This document shows, one piece after another, positions 44,237-54,500 of a DNA stretch of 64,000 nucleotides (position 1 is its first letter; each line of letters opens with the position of its first letter). Below the pieces are notes generated by a model, which saw nothing but the letters and a program-made list of their open reading frames with translations, searched no databases and was not told where the DNA came from. The DNA is from Ruminococcus bovis. GTDB lineage: Bacteria; Bacillota; Clostridia; Oscillospirales; Acutalibacteraceae. The stretch lies in contig NZ_CP039381.1 in the NCBI RefSeq assembly GCF_005601135.1, positions 2,105,941 to 2,169,940 on the forward strand. Reading direction: 5' to 3'. A program made the position numbers and the translations under genes.

Positions 44237-45103
44237 ATGAGTAGAAAAAATTTAACTTTTATAGTGCCGATTGAATATGACAACAAAAATTGCAAAGAGT
44301 TTTTAAAGTATTATTGCAACATTTCAGCAAGATTAATTACAAGACTGGTTAGAACCAAAATGGGAATTACTAGGGATAATCAGCTTTTGAGAACTATAGA
44401 TAATGTGTATGTAGGGGATAAGGTAGTAATTAATTTACCTAACGACAGTAACGAAATTACTCCAACTAAAGGTGAACTAAATGTAATTTATGAGGATGAC
44501 TATATTTTAGTAGTAGATAAACCTCCACTAATGCCGGTACATCCTACTAAGAATCACCAAACAGATACTTTAGCAAATATAGTTAGATACTATTCGCTTA
44601 ACAAAAATGAGGACTATACCTTTAGAGCAATTAACAGAATAGACAGAGATACATCAGGCTTAGTTGTAATTGCAAAAAATAGATTTGTAGCAAACAAAAT
44701 CAAGTCTCTATATAAAGAATATACAGCAGTATGCTGTGGTAATATTGTCGAAGATGGTACGGTAAATAAAAATATAAAATTAAAAGAAGATAGCAAGATG
44801 GTTCGTGAAGTTTCTGATGATGGTGCAAAGGCTGTTACTCACTATAAAGTGATAGACAGAAGTCCTAGCTATACAGAAATTCTCTGTACTTTGGAAACCG
44901 GAAGAACCCATCAGATAAGATGCCATATGTCATACCTAGGTTATCCACTTGCAGGGGATGATTTATATGGTGGTTCTCTAGAACATATTTCTAGACAAGC
45001 ACTACATTGTAGCAAGGTGATTTTCGCCCATCCAATAAGTAATGAAAAAATAGTTTTAGAAAGTAATGTGCCTTTTGACATAAAATATTTGTTAAAATAT
45101 TGA
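44237..45103 (+). CDS. RluA-family pseudouridine synthase
   Basis: 288 residues. An N-terminal S4-like part (KEFLKYYCNISARLITRLVR; VYVGDKVVINLP) is followed by the catalytic domain. YEDDYILVVDKPPLMPVHPT, the catalytic Asp in INRIDRDTSGLVV, and TGRTHQIRCHMSYLGYPLAG are all family hallmarks. It isomerises uridine in rRNA or tRNA; the exact site (RluC/RluD-like or other) is not decidable. RBS AGAG only, 4-bp gap from the upstream gene, so translational coupling is likely. Confidence 0.93.
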   Translation: MSRKNLTFIVPIEYDNKNCKEFLKYYCNISARLITRLVRTKMGITRDNQLLRTIDNVYVGDKVVINLPNDSNEITPTKGELNVIYEDDYILVVDKPPLMPVHPTKNHQTDTLANIVRYYSLNKNEDYTFRAINRIDRDTSGLVVIAKNRFVANKIKSLYKEYTAVCCGNIVEDGTVNKNIKLKEDSKMVREVSDDGAKAVTHYKVIDRSPSYTEILCTLETGRTHQIRCHMSYLGYPLAGDDLYGGSLEHISRQALHCSKVIFAHPISNEKIVLESNVPFDIKYLLKY

Positions 45104-45127
45104 CTATTATGTAATTTGTGATAAAAT
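45100..45127 (+). promoter_or_regulatory. ilvE promoter
   Basis: TTGACT (45100-45105), 16-bp spacer, extended -10 TGATAAAAT (-10 at 45122-45127). The leader is too short for a T-box. Confidence 0.6.
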
Positions 45128-45163
45128 AGAACTAGAGTTCATATATGAAAGGTCGATTATATT

Positions 45164-46234
45164 ATGGAAGAAATTAAAATTGAACTTACTAAAAATCCAA
45201 AAGAAAAACCACAAGACGAAAGCAAATTAGGTTTTGGTCGTATTTTCACAGACCATATGTTCCTAATGAACTATGATGAAGGTCAGGGTTGGCATGACCC
45301 AAGAATTGTACCTTATGGTCCAATCGCACTAGACCCATCAGCAATGGTATTCCACTACGGTCAAGAAGTATTTGAAGGTATGAAAGCATACAGAAATGTC
45401 AACGGTGGCATTAACCTATTTAGACCGGACAAAAATATGGCTAGACTTAATGTTTCTAACGAAAGACTTTGTATTCCTCAGATTGACGAAAAGTTTGCAG
45501 TAGAAGCTGTTAAGAAACTTGTAGAAGTAGAAAAAGATTGGGTACCACATTCAGAAGGTACATCTCTATACATTAGACCATTTATTTTCTCAACAGATGC
45601 TCAGCTAGGTGTTCACCCAGCAAAACATCTTCTATTTGTAATTATCTGTTGTCCTGTTGGTGCTTATTATCCTGAAGGACTTAACCCTGTTAAGATTTAT
45701 GTTGAAGAAAATTATGTTCGTGCCGTTAAGGGTGGTATGGGCTTTACTAAGACAGGTGGTAACTATGCTGCTTCTCTAAAGGCTCAGGACGAAGCTGAAA
45801 AGCAGAAATATACTCAGGTTCTATGGCTAGACGGTGTAGAAAGAAAGTATATTGAAGAAGTTGGTACAATGAATGTATTCTTTGTTATTGATGACGAAGT
45901 TATTACACCTGCACTTCAAGGTTCAATCCTTGGTGGTATCACAAGAATGAGTACAATCGAACTTCTAAAATCTTGGGGCTACAAGGTTTCAGAAAGAAGA
46001 CTTTCAATTCAGGAAGTTGAAAAAGCAGCTGACGAAGGCAGACTAAAGGAAAGCTTTGGTACAGGTACTGCTGCAGTTATTTCACCAATCGGTGAACTAA
46101 AGTGTGGCGATAAGGTTATGACAATCAACAATGGCGAAATCGGTGAAATCAGCCAGAAACTTTACGATAACCTAACAGGTATTCAGTGGGGTAAGGTTGA
46201 AGATAAGCTAGGTTGGGTTGTACCAGTTTGCTAA
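45164..46234 (+). CDS. ilvE: branched-chain amino acid aminotransferase
   Basis: 356-residue PLP enzyme (fold type IV) that interconverts Leu/Ile/Val and their 2-oxo acids with glutamate. N-terminal substrate region VFHYGQEVFEGMKAYRN; Arg-rich LYIRPFIFSTD; PLP Lys in GFTKTGGNYAASLKAQ; EEVGTMNVFFV; SILGGITRMSTIELL; GTAAVISPIG. Length fits the BCAT class that resembles eukaryotic enzymes (about 340-360). RBS AAAGGTCG. Single gene with terminator at 46260. Confidence 0.96.
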   Translation: MEEIKIELTKNPKEKPQDESKLGFGRIFTDHMFLMNYDEGQGWHDPRIVPYGPIALDPSAMVFHYGQEVFEGMKAYRNVNGGINLFRPDKNMARLNVSNERLCIPQIDEKFAVEAVKKLVEVEKDWVPHSEGTSLYIRPFIFSTDAQLGVHPAKHLLFVIICCPVGAYYPEGLNPVKIYVEENYVRAVKGGMGFTKTGGNYAASLKAQDEAEKQKYTQVLWLDGVERKYIEEVGTMNVFFVIDDEVITPALQGSILGGITRMSTIELLKSWGYKVSERRLSIQEVEKAADEGRLKESFGTGTAAVISPIGELKCGDKVMTINNGEIGEISQKLYDNLTGIQWGKVEDKLGWVVPVC

Positions 46235-46259
46235 TCTAAAATCTAAAAGTTAAGACTTT

Positions 46260-46289
46260 AAGACCTATGTTTTTGCATAGGTCTTTTTT
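46260..46289 (+). terminator. terminator of ilvE
   Basis: AAGACCTATG (46260-46269) pairs with CATAGGTCTT (46276-46285), followed by TTTT. Confidence 0.88.
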
Positions 46290-46405
46290 ATACCTTTTTT
46301 ATCTTATCCTATACTTTTCTAAACTAAAATTTACCTAAATTATACTTGACTAAATTCTGAAAAAATGATTGAATATTACTAGATAAATTTAAGTAGGGAT
46401 TAATT

Positions 46406-46930
46406 ATGAAGAAATGTCTTGTAGTTGTAGATTATCAAAATGACTTTGTTTCAGGTTCTCTTGGCTTTGAAAAAGCTAAAGAACTTGACTCTAAAATAGC
46501 TAATTTAATTGAAAAGTACCATAATAACAGTGATGATGTTGTTTTTACTTTAGATACCCATTATGATGATTATATGAATACAAATGAGGGTAAATCTTTA
46601 CCTGTACCACATTGTATTAAAGGAACAAATGGTCATAATCTTTATGGCAAAGTGTCACAATCAGTTAAAGAAACAGATTTACTTTTTGAAAAGAATACTT
46701 TTGGCTCGGATAAACTTTTTGAATATTTAAAAAATAATCGGTATTCATCAATAGAATTAGTTGGTGTAGTAACAAATATCTGTGTTATCTCAAATGCAGT
46801 AATTGCAAAAACTGCCCAACCTGAAACAGAAATTATTGTAAATAAAAGTCTTGTTGCATCAAATGACGACAAGTTAAATGATGAAGCACTTTCCGTTATG
46901 AGTAGCTTCCAAATTAAAATAACAGAATAA
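46406..46930 (+). CDS. nicotinamidase (isochorismatase family)
   Basis: 174 residues; hydrolyses nicotinamide to nicotinate for NAD salvage. Catalytic triad Asp9 (VVVDYQNDF), Lys72 (HCIKGTNGH) and Cys126 (VTNICVISN); metal ligands in FTLDTHYDDY (Asp50, His52). The nicotinate phosphoribosyltransferase gene 12 bp downstream uses its product, which supports PncA function over other isochorismatase-like hydrolases. RBS AGGGAT. Confidence 0.92.
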   Translation: MKKCLVVVDYQNDFVSGSLGFEKAKELDSKIANLIEKYHNNSDDVVFTLDTHYDDYMNTNEGKSLPVPHCIKGTNGHNLYGKVSQSVKETDLLFEKNTFGSDKLFEYLKNNRYSSIELVGVVTNICVISNAVIAKTAQPETEIIVNKSLVASNDDKLNDEALSVMSSFQIKITE

Positions 46931-46942
46931 GTAGGTGTAAAT

Positions 46943-48391
46943 ATGACAGAAAAGAATATGACTATGCTATGTGACTTTTATGAACTTACAATGGCAAACG
47001 GCTACTTTAAGAACGGTTTTTATAAGAGAATTACATATTTTGATGTGTTCTATCGTTCAGTACCGGACAATGGTGGTTTTGCAATTGTAGCAGGTCTTGA
47101 GCAAGTAATTGATTATATCAAGAACCTTCATTTCTCAAGTGAAGATATTGATTATCTTCGTTCAAAAAACATTTTTGATGAAGAATTTTTAGATTATCTA
47201 AAGGACTTCCATTTTACAGGTGACATTTATGCAATACCTGAAGGCACACCTGTATTTCCAAATGAACCAATCCTTACAGTAAAAGCACCGGCAATTGAAG
47301 CACAACTTATTGAAACATTTGTACTTCTTTCAATTAACCATCAGTCACTGATTGCTACTAAAGCAAATAGAATTGTAAGAGCCTCTCAAGGCAGAACGGT
47401 ACTTGAATTTGGTTCTCGTAGAGCACAAGGTGCTGACGGTGCAATCTTAGGTGCAAGAGCAGCGTATATAGGTGGATGTGCAGGTACTGCTTGTACAATT
47501 ACAGATGAACTTTATGGTGTACCGGCAGGTGGTACAATGGCTCATTCTTGGATACAAATGTTTGATACTGAGTATGATGCATTTAAGACTTATTGTGAAA
47601 CTTATCCTGAGAATGTAACACTTTTGGTTGATACTTATAATACCCTAAAAAGTGGTGTACCAAATGCAATAAAGGTGTTTAAGGAAATTCTTTTACCGAA
47701 GGGTATTACTAATTTTGCAATCAGACTTGATTCAGGTGATATTTCTTATCTATCTAAGAAAGCAAGAAAAATGCTTGATGATGCAGGCCTACAGTGTTGT
47801 AAGATTGTAGCTTCCAATGCACTTGATGAATACCTAATTCGTGACTTAATGATGCAAGACGCAAAGGTAGATACTTTTGGTGTAGGTGAAAGACTGATCA
47901 CTTCCAAGAGTACACCGGTATTTGGTGGAGTATATAAGTTAGTTGCAGTTGAAGATAATGAGGGCAACATTATTCCGAAAATCAAAGTCAGCGAAAATAC
48001 TGCAAAAATCACTAACCCACACTTCAAGAAAGTTTATAGATACTATGACAAAGAAAGTGGCAAGGCTTTGGCAGATGAACTTTGTATCTATGACGAAGTG
48101 GTAAATGATAAAGAACCTAGAATAATCTTTGACCAACAGGCTACTTGGAAAACTAAGGAGTTAACTAATTTTACAGTTCGTGAACTTCAAGTACCAATCT
48201 TTAAAGATGGCAAGTGTGTATATGATATGCCAACCCTTGAAGAAATCAAAGATTATTGTGCTAAGGAAATTGATTTACTATGGGATGAAGTTAAGCGTTT
48301 CGAAAATCCACATAAATATTATGTTGACCTTTCAGAAAAGCTATGGAATACCAAGAAAGATTTACTTTCAAGATTTAAGAACTTTATATAA
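46943..48391 (+). CDS. pncB: nicotinate phosphoribosyltransferase
   Basis: 482 residues; makes nicotinate mononucleotide from nicotinate and PRPP using ATP. TMLCDFYELTMANGYFKNG at the N terminus, VPDNGGFAIVAGLEQ, FGSRRAQGADGAILGARAAY, GTMAHSWIQMF (with the phosphorylated-His region), LLVDTYNTLKSGVPNAI, RLDSGDISYLSKKARKML. Length matches the longer Firmicute-type family (about 480-490). RBS TAGGTG. Operon with nicotinamidase; terminator at 48399. Confidence 0.96.
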   Translation: MTEKNMTMLCDFYELTMANGYFKNGFYKRITYFDVFYRSVPDNGGFAIVAGLEQVIDYIKNLHFSSEDIDYLRSKNIFDEEFLDYLKDFHFTGDIYAIPEGTPVFPNEPILTVKAPAIEAQLIETFVLLSINHQSLIATKANRIVRASQGRTVLEFGSRRAQGADGAILGARAAYIGGCAGTACTITDELYGVPAGGTMAHSWIQMFDTEYDAFKTYCETYPENVTLLVDTYNTLKSGVPNAIKVFKEILLPKGITNFAIRLDSGDISYLSKKARKMLDDAGLQCCKIVASNALDEYLIRDLMMQDAKVDTFGVGERLITSKSTPVFGGVYKLVAVEDNEGNIIPKIKVSENTAKITNPHFKKVYRYYDKESGKALADELCIYDEVVNDKEPRIIFDQQATWKTKELTNFTVRELQVPIFKDGKCVYDMPTLEEIKDYCAKEIDLLWDEVKRFENPHKYYVDLSEKLWNTKKDLLSRFKNFI

Positions 48392-48398
48392 ATAAAGA

Positions 48399-48437
48399 AT
48401 ATGCCTTGCCACTTTGTTGTAGCAAGGCGTATTTTTT
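48399..48437 (+). terminator. terminator of the NAD salvage operon
   Basis: ATATGCCTTGC (48399-48409) pairs, with one wobble, with GCAAGGCGTAT (48422-48432), followed by TTTTT. Confidence 0.82.
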
Positions 48438-48512
48438 AAATCAAAATTATAATAGCTATCCGTTTAGGACAAAAAATTGCAATTCGTGACAATTTACTTT
48501 AATATGTGAACA

Positions 48513-48541
48513 TTGTGTGATACTATTGTATTAGTTATAAT
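48513..48541 (+). promoter_or_regulatory. promoter of the giant dockerin gene
   Basis: TTGTGT (48513-48518), 17-bp spacer, TATAAT (48536-48541), 33 bp before the start codon. Confidence 0.6.
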
Positions 48542-48573
48542 ACCATAAAATACTATTAAGAAAGGATGGTAAT

Positions 48574-51500
48574 ATGAACAAAATAAACAAGTACACAAAG
48601 GCAATAATTATTTCAATACTATGTGTATTGATGATTATTTGTTCAATTCCTTTTGGTTATGCTGTAACCCAAAAGAACACAGAGACAATCGGAAATCTTA
48701 ATCAAGAAAAGTCAACTTATTTCAAAGATAATAATTCTTTGAAAAAGACCTATGAAAACGGCTTGATTATGTTTCCTGAGAAAACTGCAGAACTAAAAAT
48801 GAATAACTTTTATTCATTTAATATTCTCAGACAAGGTGGTACAAAGGGTAAATCAACAGTAAAAGTTAAGACTATTGACCTTACTGCTGAGTATGGTACA
48901 GATTATAGAATTTATACCGATAACCTTACTACAACCGAACCAATAAAGGGTAAGGCTAATCCTTATTATGCAATTTCAAATTATTCTTTTATACCTAAAA
49001 CAGGTACAGCAGATACTTCTTATGAAAATGCAGATAGTAAGGATGTTGATAACAAAACAAAGAAACTTATTTCTGACTATAACGATACTGTACAGAATAA
49101 GTTAATGCCAACTTCATCAACATTTAATGTTACTTTTGAAGATGGCGAAAGTCATAAAACTATTTATATTGAAACTAGAAAAAGTAAGTATGTTCGTGAT
49201 GACTTACAATTCTATTTCTCACTATGTGATGCAAAAAATTGTGAACTAGGTAACCAAACAACTTCTCTAATTTCAATTAAAGAAGAAAGAGAAAAGCCTG
49301 ATTCATATATTACAGTAAGTGACACTAAGGTTAACCCTAAGTCAAATACTGCTTATGTAAAGATTAATCGTTCAGGTAATCTGGGAAAAACTATTAACTT
49401 TACTGCAAAAACTTCTTCTGCATCTGCAAAAGGTATGGTTGATTATTCTTCAAATGTTATGAACCTTACTTTTACTCCGGGTATGACAGAAATTAAGTTC
49501 CCTGTAGATTTGCTTAATGCAAAGAATGACACCTACTTTAATGTTAACCTTGATAATGTATCAAATGCAAAGGTAAAGAAAGATAAAGCTAAGGTACTTC
49601 TTTCTACAGGTGCAAAGGTAGATACTACTTCCGTAGGAGATAGTGATACTTACGATACAGGTTTTGGTACATATAAGTACAATAAACTTCGTGATGTAGA
49701 ATTTGTTGATTTATCAAAGGCAACTTTCCAATACGGTAAAGGTACAAAGTATAAGAATAATGATGCTACATATAGATACAATAGTGCCGGTGGATATTAT
49801 GCTCTAGGCTATAATAATGGTACTAGTTGGAGATATGCAGCCTTAGATATTGCAACAGATGATATTGACTTTGCCGGTGTTGACAGACTTCAAGTAAAAT
49901 ACAGTCACGATGTTGGTTCTTGTGCATGGGACTATGTTGCAGTTTATACCGATAGTGAGGATAAACTTGCCAGTAGTAACGCTGAATGTGAGTGGATGTC
50001 CAAGATCAGATATGGTGACCATTGGAATATGGGTAATGTTTCATCATCTAGAATATCAAGAGGTTTTGATTTTAAAAATTTAAACGCTAAGCAGAAATTA
50101 TACTTTACAGTTGAGAAAGGTAGTTTCTGGGGTTCTTGTGGAGTTAAATTCTACAACAACGGTTATACTAGTCAGGGTGAATACGACAATACCTATTTAC
50201 TATTAACAAAATACAATGTAAAAATTTCAAATAATTCTTCTATAGAATTATATAAAGACGGAAAATTACAAAATGTAAAGGACGAAGTTTATAGAGGTGG
50301 TATTAAACTTTCTGATCCTATGAACAATAATCAGTCAACAAGTGTTACTATGTATAGAGGAGAATCAGCCGGTTTCTCTTATGCACTAGACAGTAAATAT
50401 TCAGGTATGTTAAGAATTAAGGGCTACCGTCTTGTAAACACTTCTAACAACACAAGATCTGAAATTATTTCCAATAGCAGTGAAGAATTTGACTTAACAC
50501 CTGAACTTATCCGTACTTATAGCAGTTATATTTCAAGTGACAATACTATTACTGTTGAACCTGTATTTGAACTTAGAGATGCTACAGTTAAGGTACAAAA
50601 CAGAAAATTATCATCAGGTATTTCAGTTTCTGTAGATGACAGTAATTGCACAGCTACTGCTTATTATGGTAGCAACAAGATAGGTACTCTTTCTTGGACT
50701 AATACAAAGAGAGATAGTCAGTCAGCTGATAAAAACGGTATTATCGGTGATGAAATTACTTTCAACTATACACCTGACCCATTAAGTGAAAATGCTTGGA
50801 TACCACATATGAAGTATCGTCAAAACGATAATAAAGATATGGTAGAGTCAACTGTAGAAAAGGTTGAAAATTTCTCAAATAACACTTCTTGCAAAATAGG
50901 TATAACTAATGCTTATGCTTATTTCTATCCTGAATTTACAGTAGGAAAACAAACTAAGCTGATTGTTAAGAACCCTCAGTATGGTGATTATTTAGGCAAA
51001 GGCTCTAAATATGAAATTAAAGGAAAAGACGGTTCAGCTGAATTAACAGGCTATACAAATAACCTAAATCAAAATATCAGTTACCTAAATTCTGCTGAAA
51101 ATACTATTCTTTCATTTAGTGCAAATCCAAATTCAGGTTATAGAGCAAAATGGACATATAAAAGCAGTACAGACGGTAGTACAAAAACTTATTACGGTTC
51201 TGACTTCTTCTATGCAGTACAGTATGCTTATGAGTCCGATGATAACTACATACACCTTGAATTTGAAAAAGTTAATTCCGATGACCAACTGAAAGTCAGT
51301 GCATCCGGTTCTGTATTTGTAAAGAATGGTACAATTCTGTTCCCAAGCAGTGATGATGTTTCAAATGACAGTGAGGACTATATTGCTTGTAAAAACAGTA
51401 CATTGTTTTTTGAAGGTGGTACTGCTTTAACAGACAAAAACTGTAACTTTATTTTTAAGAATGAAGTTGAGTATGATGGTACAAGCAAGAAGAATAGTAC

Positions 51501-54500
51501 TTTCACATTGTACAAAAATGAAGTTCATAGAGTTCTTGTAAAGTACAATGGTCACGATTATATTCGTGATGTATCAGTAGGTAAGGATAATATTACTAAC
51601 CTTGCTATGGACTTAAAACTTCCATACAAAACATACGGTATAGCACCAACTACTGTTACTGCTTCTGACAGTAAGGGTAATATTTATAATTCTGTTATTA
51701 CATTGTCAGCTAATGAAAGTTACGATATTAATCTTCATTTTGACAGAACTTATGAAGATAAAGATTTACCTCTAAATACTGTTAGATGTATTATAGAAAC
51801 TGACGGTAAAGAACAAACAATGGATTATTCAGTTGACTCTACTGATACAAAAGTTAGCTTAACTCTACCATTATGTGAACTTGCAAAACCTGGTTCAAGT
51901 ATGTATTTCCAATTCCTAAATACATACAAAAATAGTTCTGATACAATAGTTGTAAAGAAAGATTACGGTAGATTTGATACAGGCTATTCATTCCTTGCTT
52001 CTTATGATGAAGACGATACAATCTACTTCCCACAACTTGGTGCAGAAAGTGAAGCTACAAAAGGTGATTCAGAACTTGACGAACCAACTGTAGCAAAGGA
52101 TATTCCTGTACTAGGTTCACTAAGTCCAACATTCTCTGTAAAAGGTTTTACTCCTATCATAAATATCGGTTCAAGTGACCATACATATGACGGTATGCCA
52201 ATCAATACTATACAAATCGGTATTCAGTTAGATAAGTCAAAAGATATGACAAAGCCTAAAGGTCAAAGAGAATGGTCAACTACAAATATGTCAGAACAGC
52301 TAAAAGACGCTCAAGAAACACTTGACGCTTTCAATGAATTATGGGCCGGCAGAAAAGGTGATAAAAAGGATGTAGACAATTTAAAGGATGCTATGGATTT
52401 AAAAACTTCCAGTTCAATTTCCTTTACAGTAGCCTTTACAATTCAAATTGATTATTACACAGATAAATATGGTGAAAGACACTTCCTAGATACTTATGCA
52501 GTGCTTTCAGGTTCTTTGTCCTACAGAGCCAGTAAGCCATTCTTTATCTATTGTATTCCTTGCTATGTATTCTTTAATGTAGGTGGTACTGCTACAATTA
52601 CTGCCGGTATGTTACCTAATAAACCACTTGATGGTGACAAAATGGCAACATATCTAACAGATGATGATTTGAAAAATCCTAAGAACTATTTGTGGAGAGG
52701 AATTGTTGATATTTCTCCGGAAATAGGTATAGGTGCAGGTGTTGGTGTTGATGGTTTAGTAGGTGTGAACCTAGAGGCTGATGCAAGATTTAATTTCAAA
52801 ATCGTAGGTGCATTTAGCGAAAGTATCGGAACAGTTAACTTAAGTCTAAATGTAAATGTAGATTTAGCAGTATTCTCAACAAGTAAAACTATTGCTGATA
52901 CCGATATTACTCTTTATGATACAAGAAATGAAAGTCTTGAAGACCAAGTATCAAGAGCAGCAAATGTTGCTTTGAAGAAGAGCAATGTTCTTAAGAAAAC
53001 AAAACTAGGCGACCTAGAGCCGTCTTCTGCTTCTATTAATGCAGATACTAAGGCTAAGAAGGCTTTACTAAACAATGAACTGACAGTTCCATCAGAAGAT
53101 GTTACACAGCCAAATATTATTAAAATCAAAGATGGTGTTTATTTTGTAGCATCACCAATTCAAAGTGAAGAAAATTCTATTACTGAAGTTAAGTATATGA
53201 TTTACGACACTAATAAGGGTACTACAATTACAGAACCTAAGAGTGTTCTTGATGAGGCTTTAGTAAATAGCAAAAAGACTAATAGTGATGATATAGAAGA
53301 TATTACAAATGACCAAGATTTAACTGACTTTGATTTAACAACATATGATTGTGGTGATGATATTCTCCTAGCATGGCAAAATGCTGACCTAGACTTTGAA
53401 AAATCTAATTATGATGTATTGACAAATTCTAAGATTGTAAGCATTTTCTATAATAAATCAACAGGTAAATTCCACGATTATAATGTATTTGAGTCTGACA
53501 AAAACCAGGTTGTATTTAACCCATATGTAGTTGCAAATAAATCTACAGGTGAAGTTCAGCTTTATTACAAAACTGCCGACTTTACAGGTGTAACTGACAA
53601 AACTTCTCTTGATGATATTTACAAAATTCCATACGGTTTAAGTGTTACAACAACTAACCTAAAGTCTAATGAAATCACATGGGCAACACCAACTGCTATT
53701 GATACCAATGGTAGCAGTGTTGATGGATTCGATGCAGAACCTCAGGGTAATAATATTATGCTTTCATACATTACAAATAATGGCAATTCTACAGGTAAGG
53801 GTGAAAGTTTTGATACTGATGCTGATGTCCTTTTAACCGATGCCAACGATAGTGATGTTAATGGTGACAAAAATAAAATGTATATCAGAAATATCACTTC
53901 TAAAGATGGTCAGGTTAATGTTGGTGATTCAATATTACTCAATGATAGTGTGTATTCTACAACAAATCCTCAACTTGTAAATGTTCATAATGACAATTAT
54001 GACAATATGTTGCTATTCTATAAATGTGATGGAACATATGGTTATCTAAATGTAGATACTTTGCTTTCACAGTATGTATATACTGATAAAAGCGGCCAAA
54101 AGAAAATTCAAAAAGATGCAATGACACCAACAGAAATTACTGACAGTGATGACAACGACCATATTGTAAGTGATGACTTTAAAGTTTATTATAGCGATAA
54201 TGGAGAAATGTACGGTTTATGGACAGTAAATGAAGGTACTGAGCAGCAGATTTGGATTAAAGAAATGACAATTGATAGTGTTGACCAAATCACAGAAACA
54301 ACAAAGTTAGACAGTGATGGCAATGTTGTTCGTGATTCTTCCGGTGAACCTATTAAAGAAAAGCTTGATACACCTGTTAATATTATCAAAAGCGTTTGGG
54401 GTACAAAGACCAACCTAACAGAAGGTGGCATCAAGAATTCCGATAACGGTAAGTTCAAGACTAACATTGATGCAGTTGTTTTAGATAATAACAAAATTCT

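Noticed and set aside
45128..45163. T-box or leader attenuator ahead of ilvE
   Set aside because: Promoter to start distance is about 35 nt, too short for either structure.
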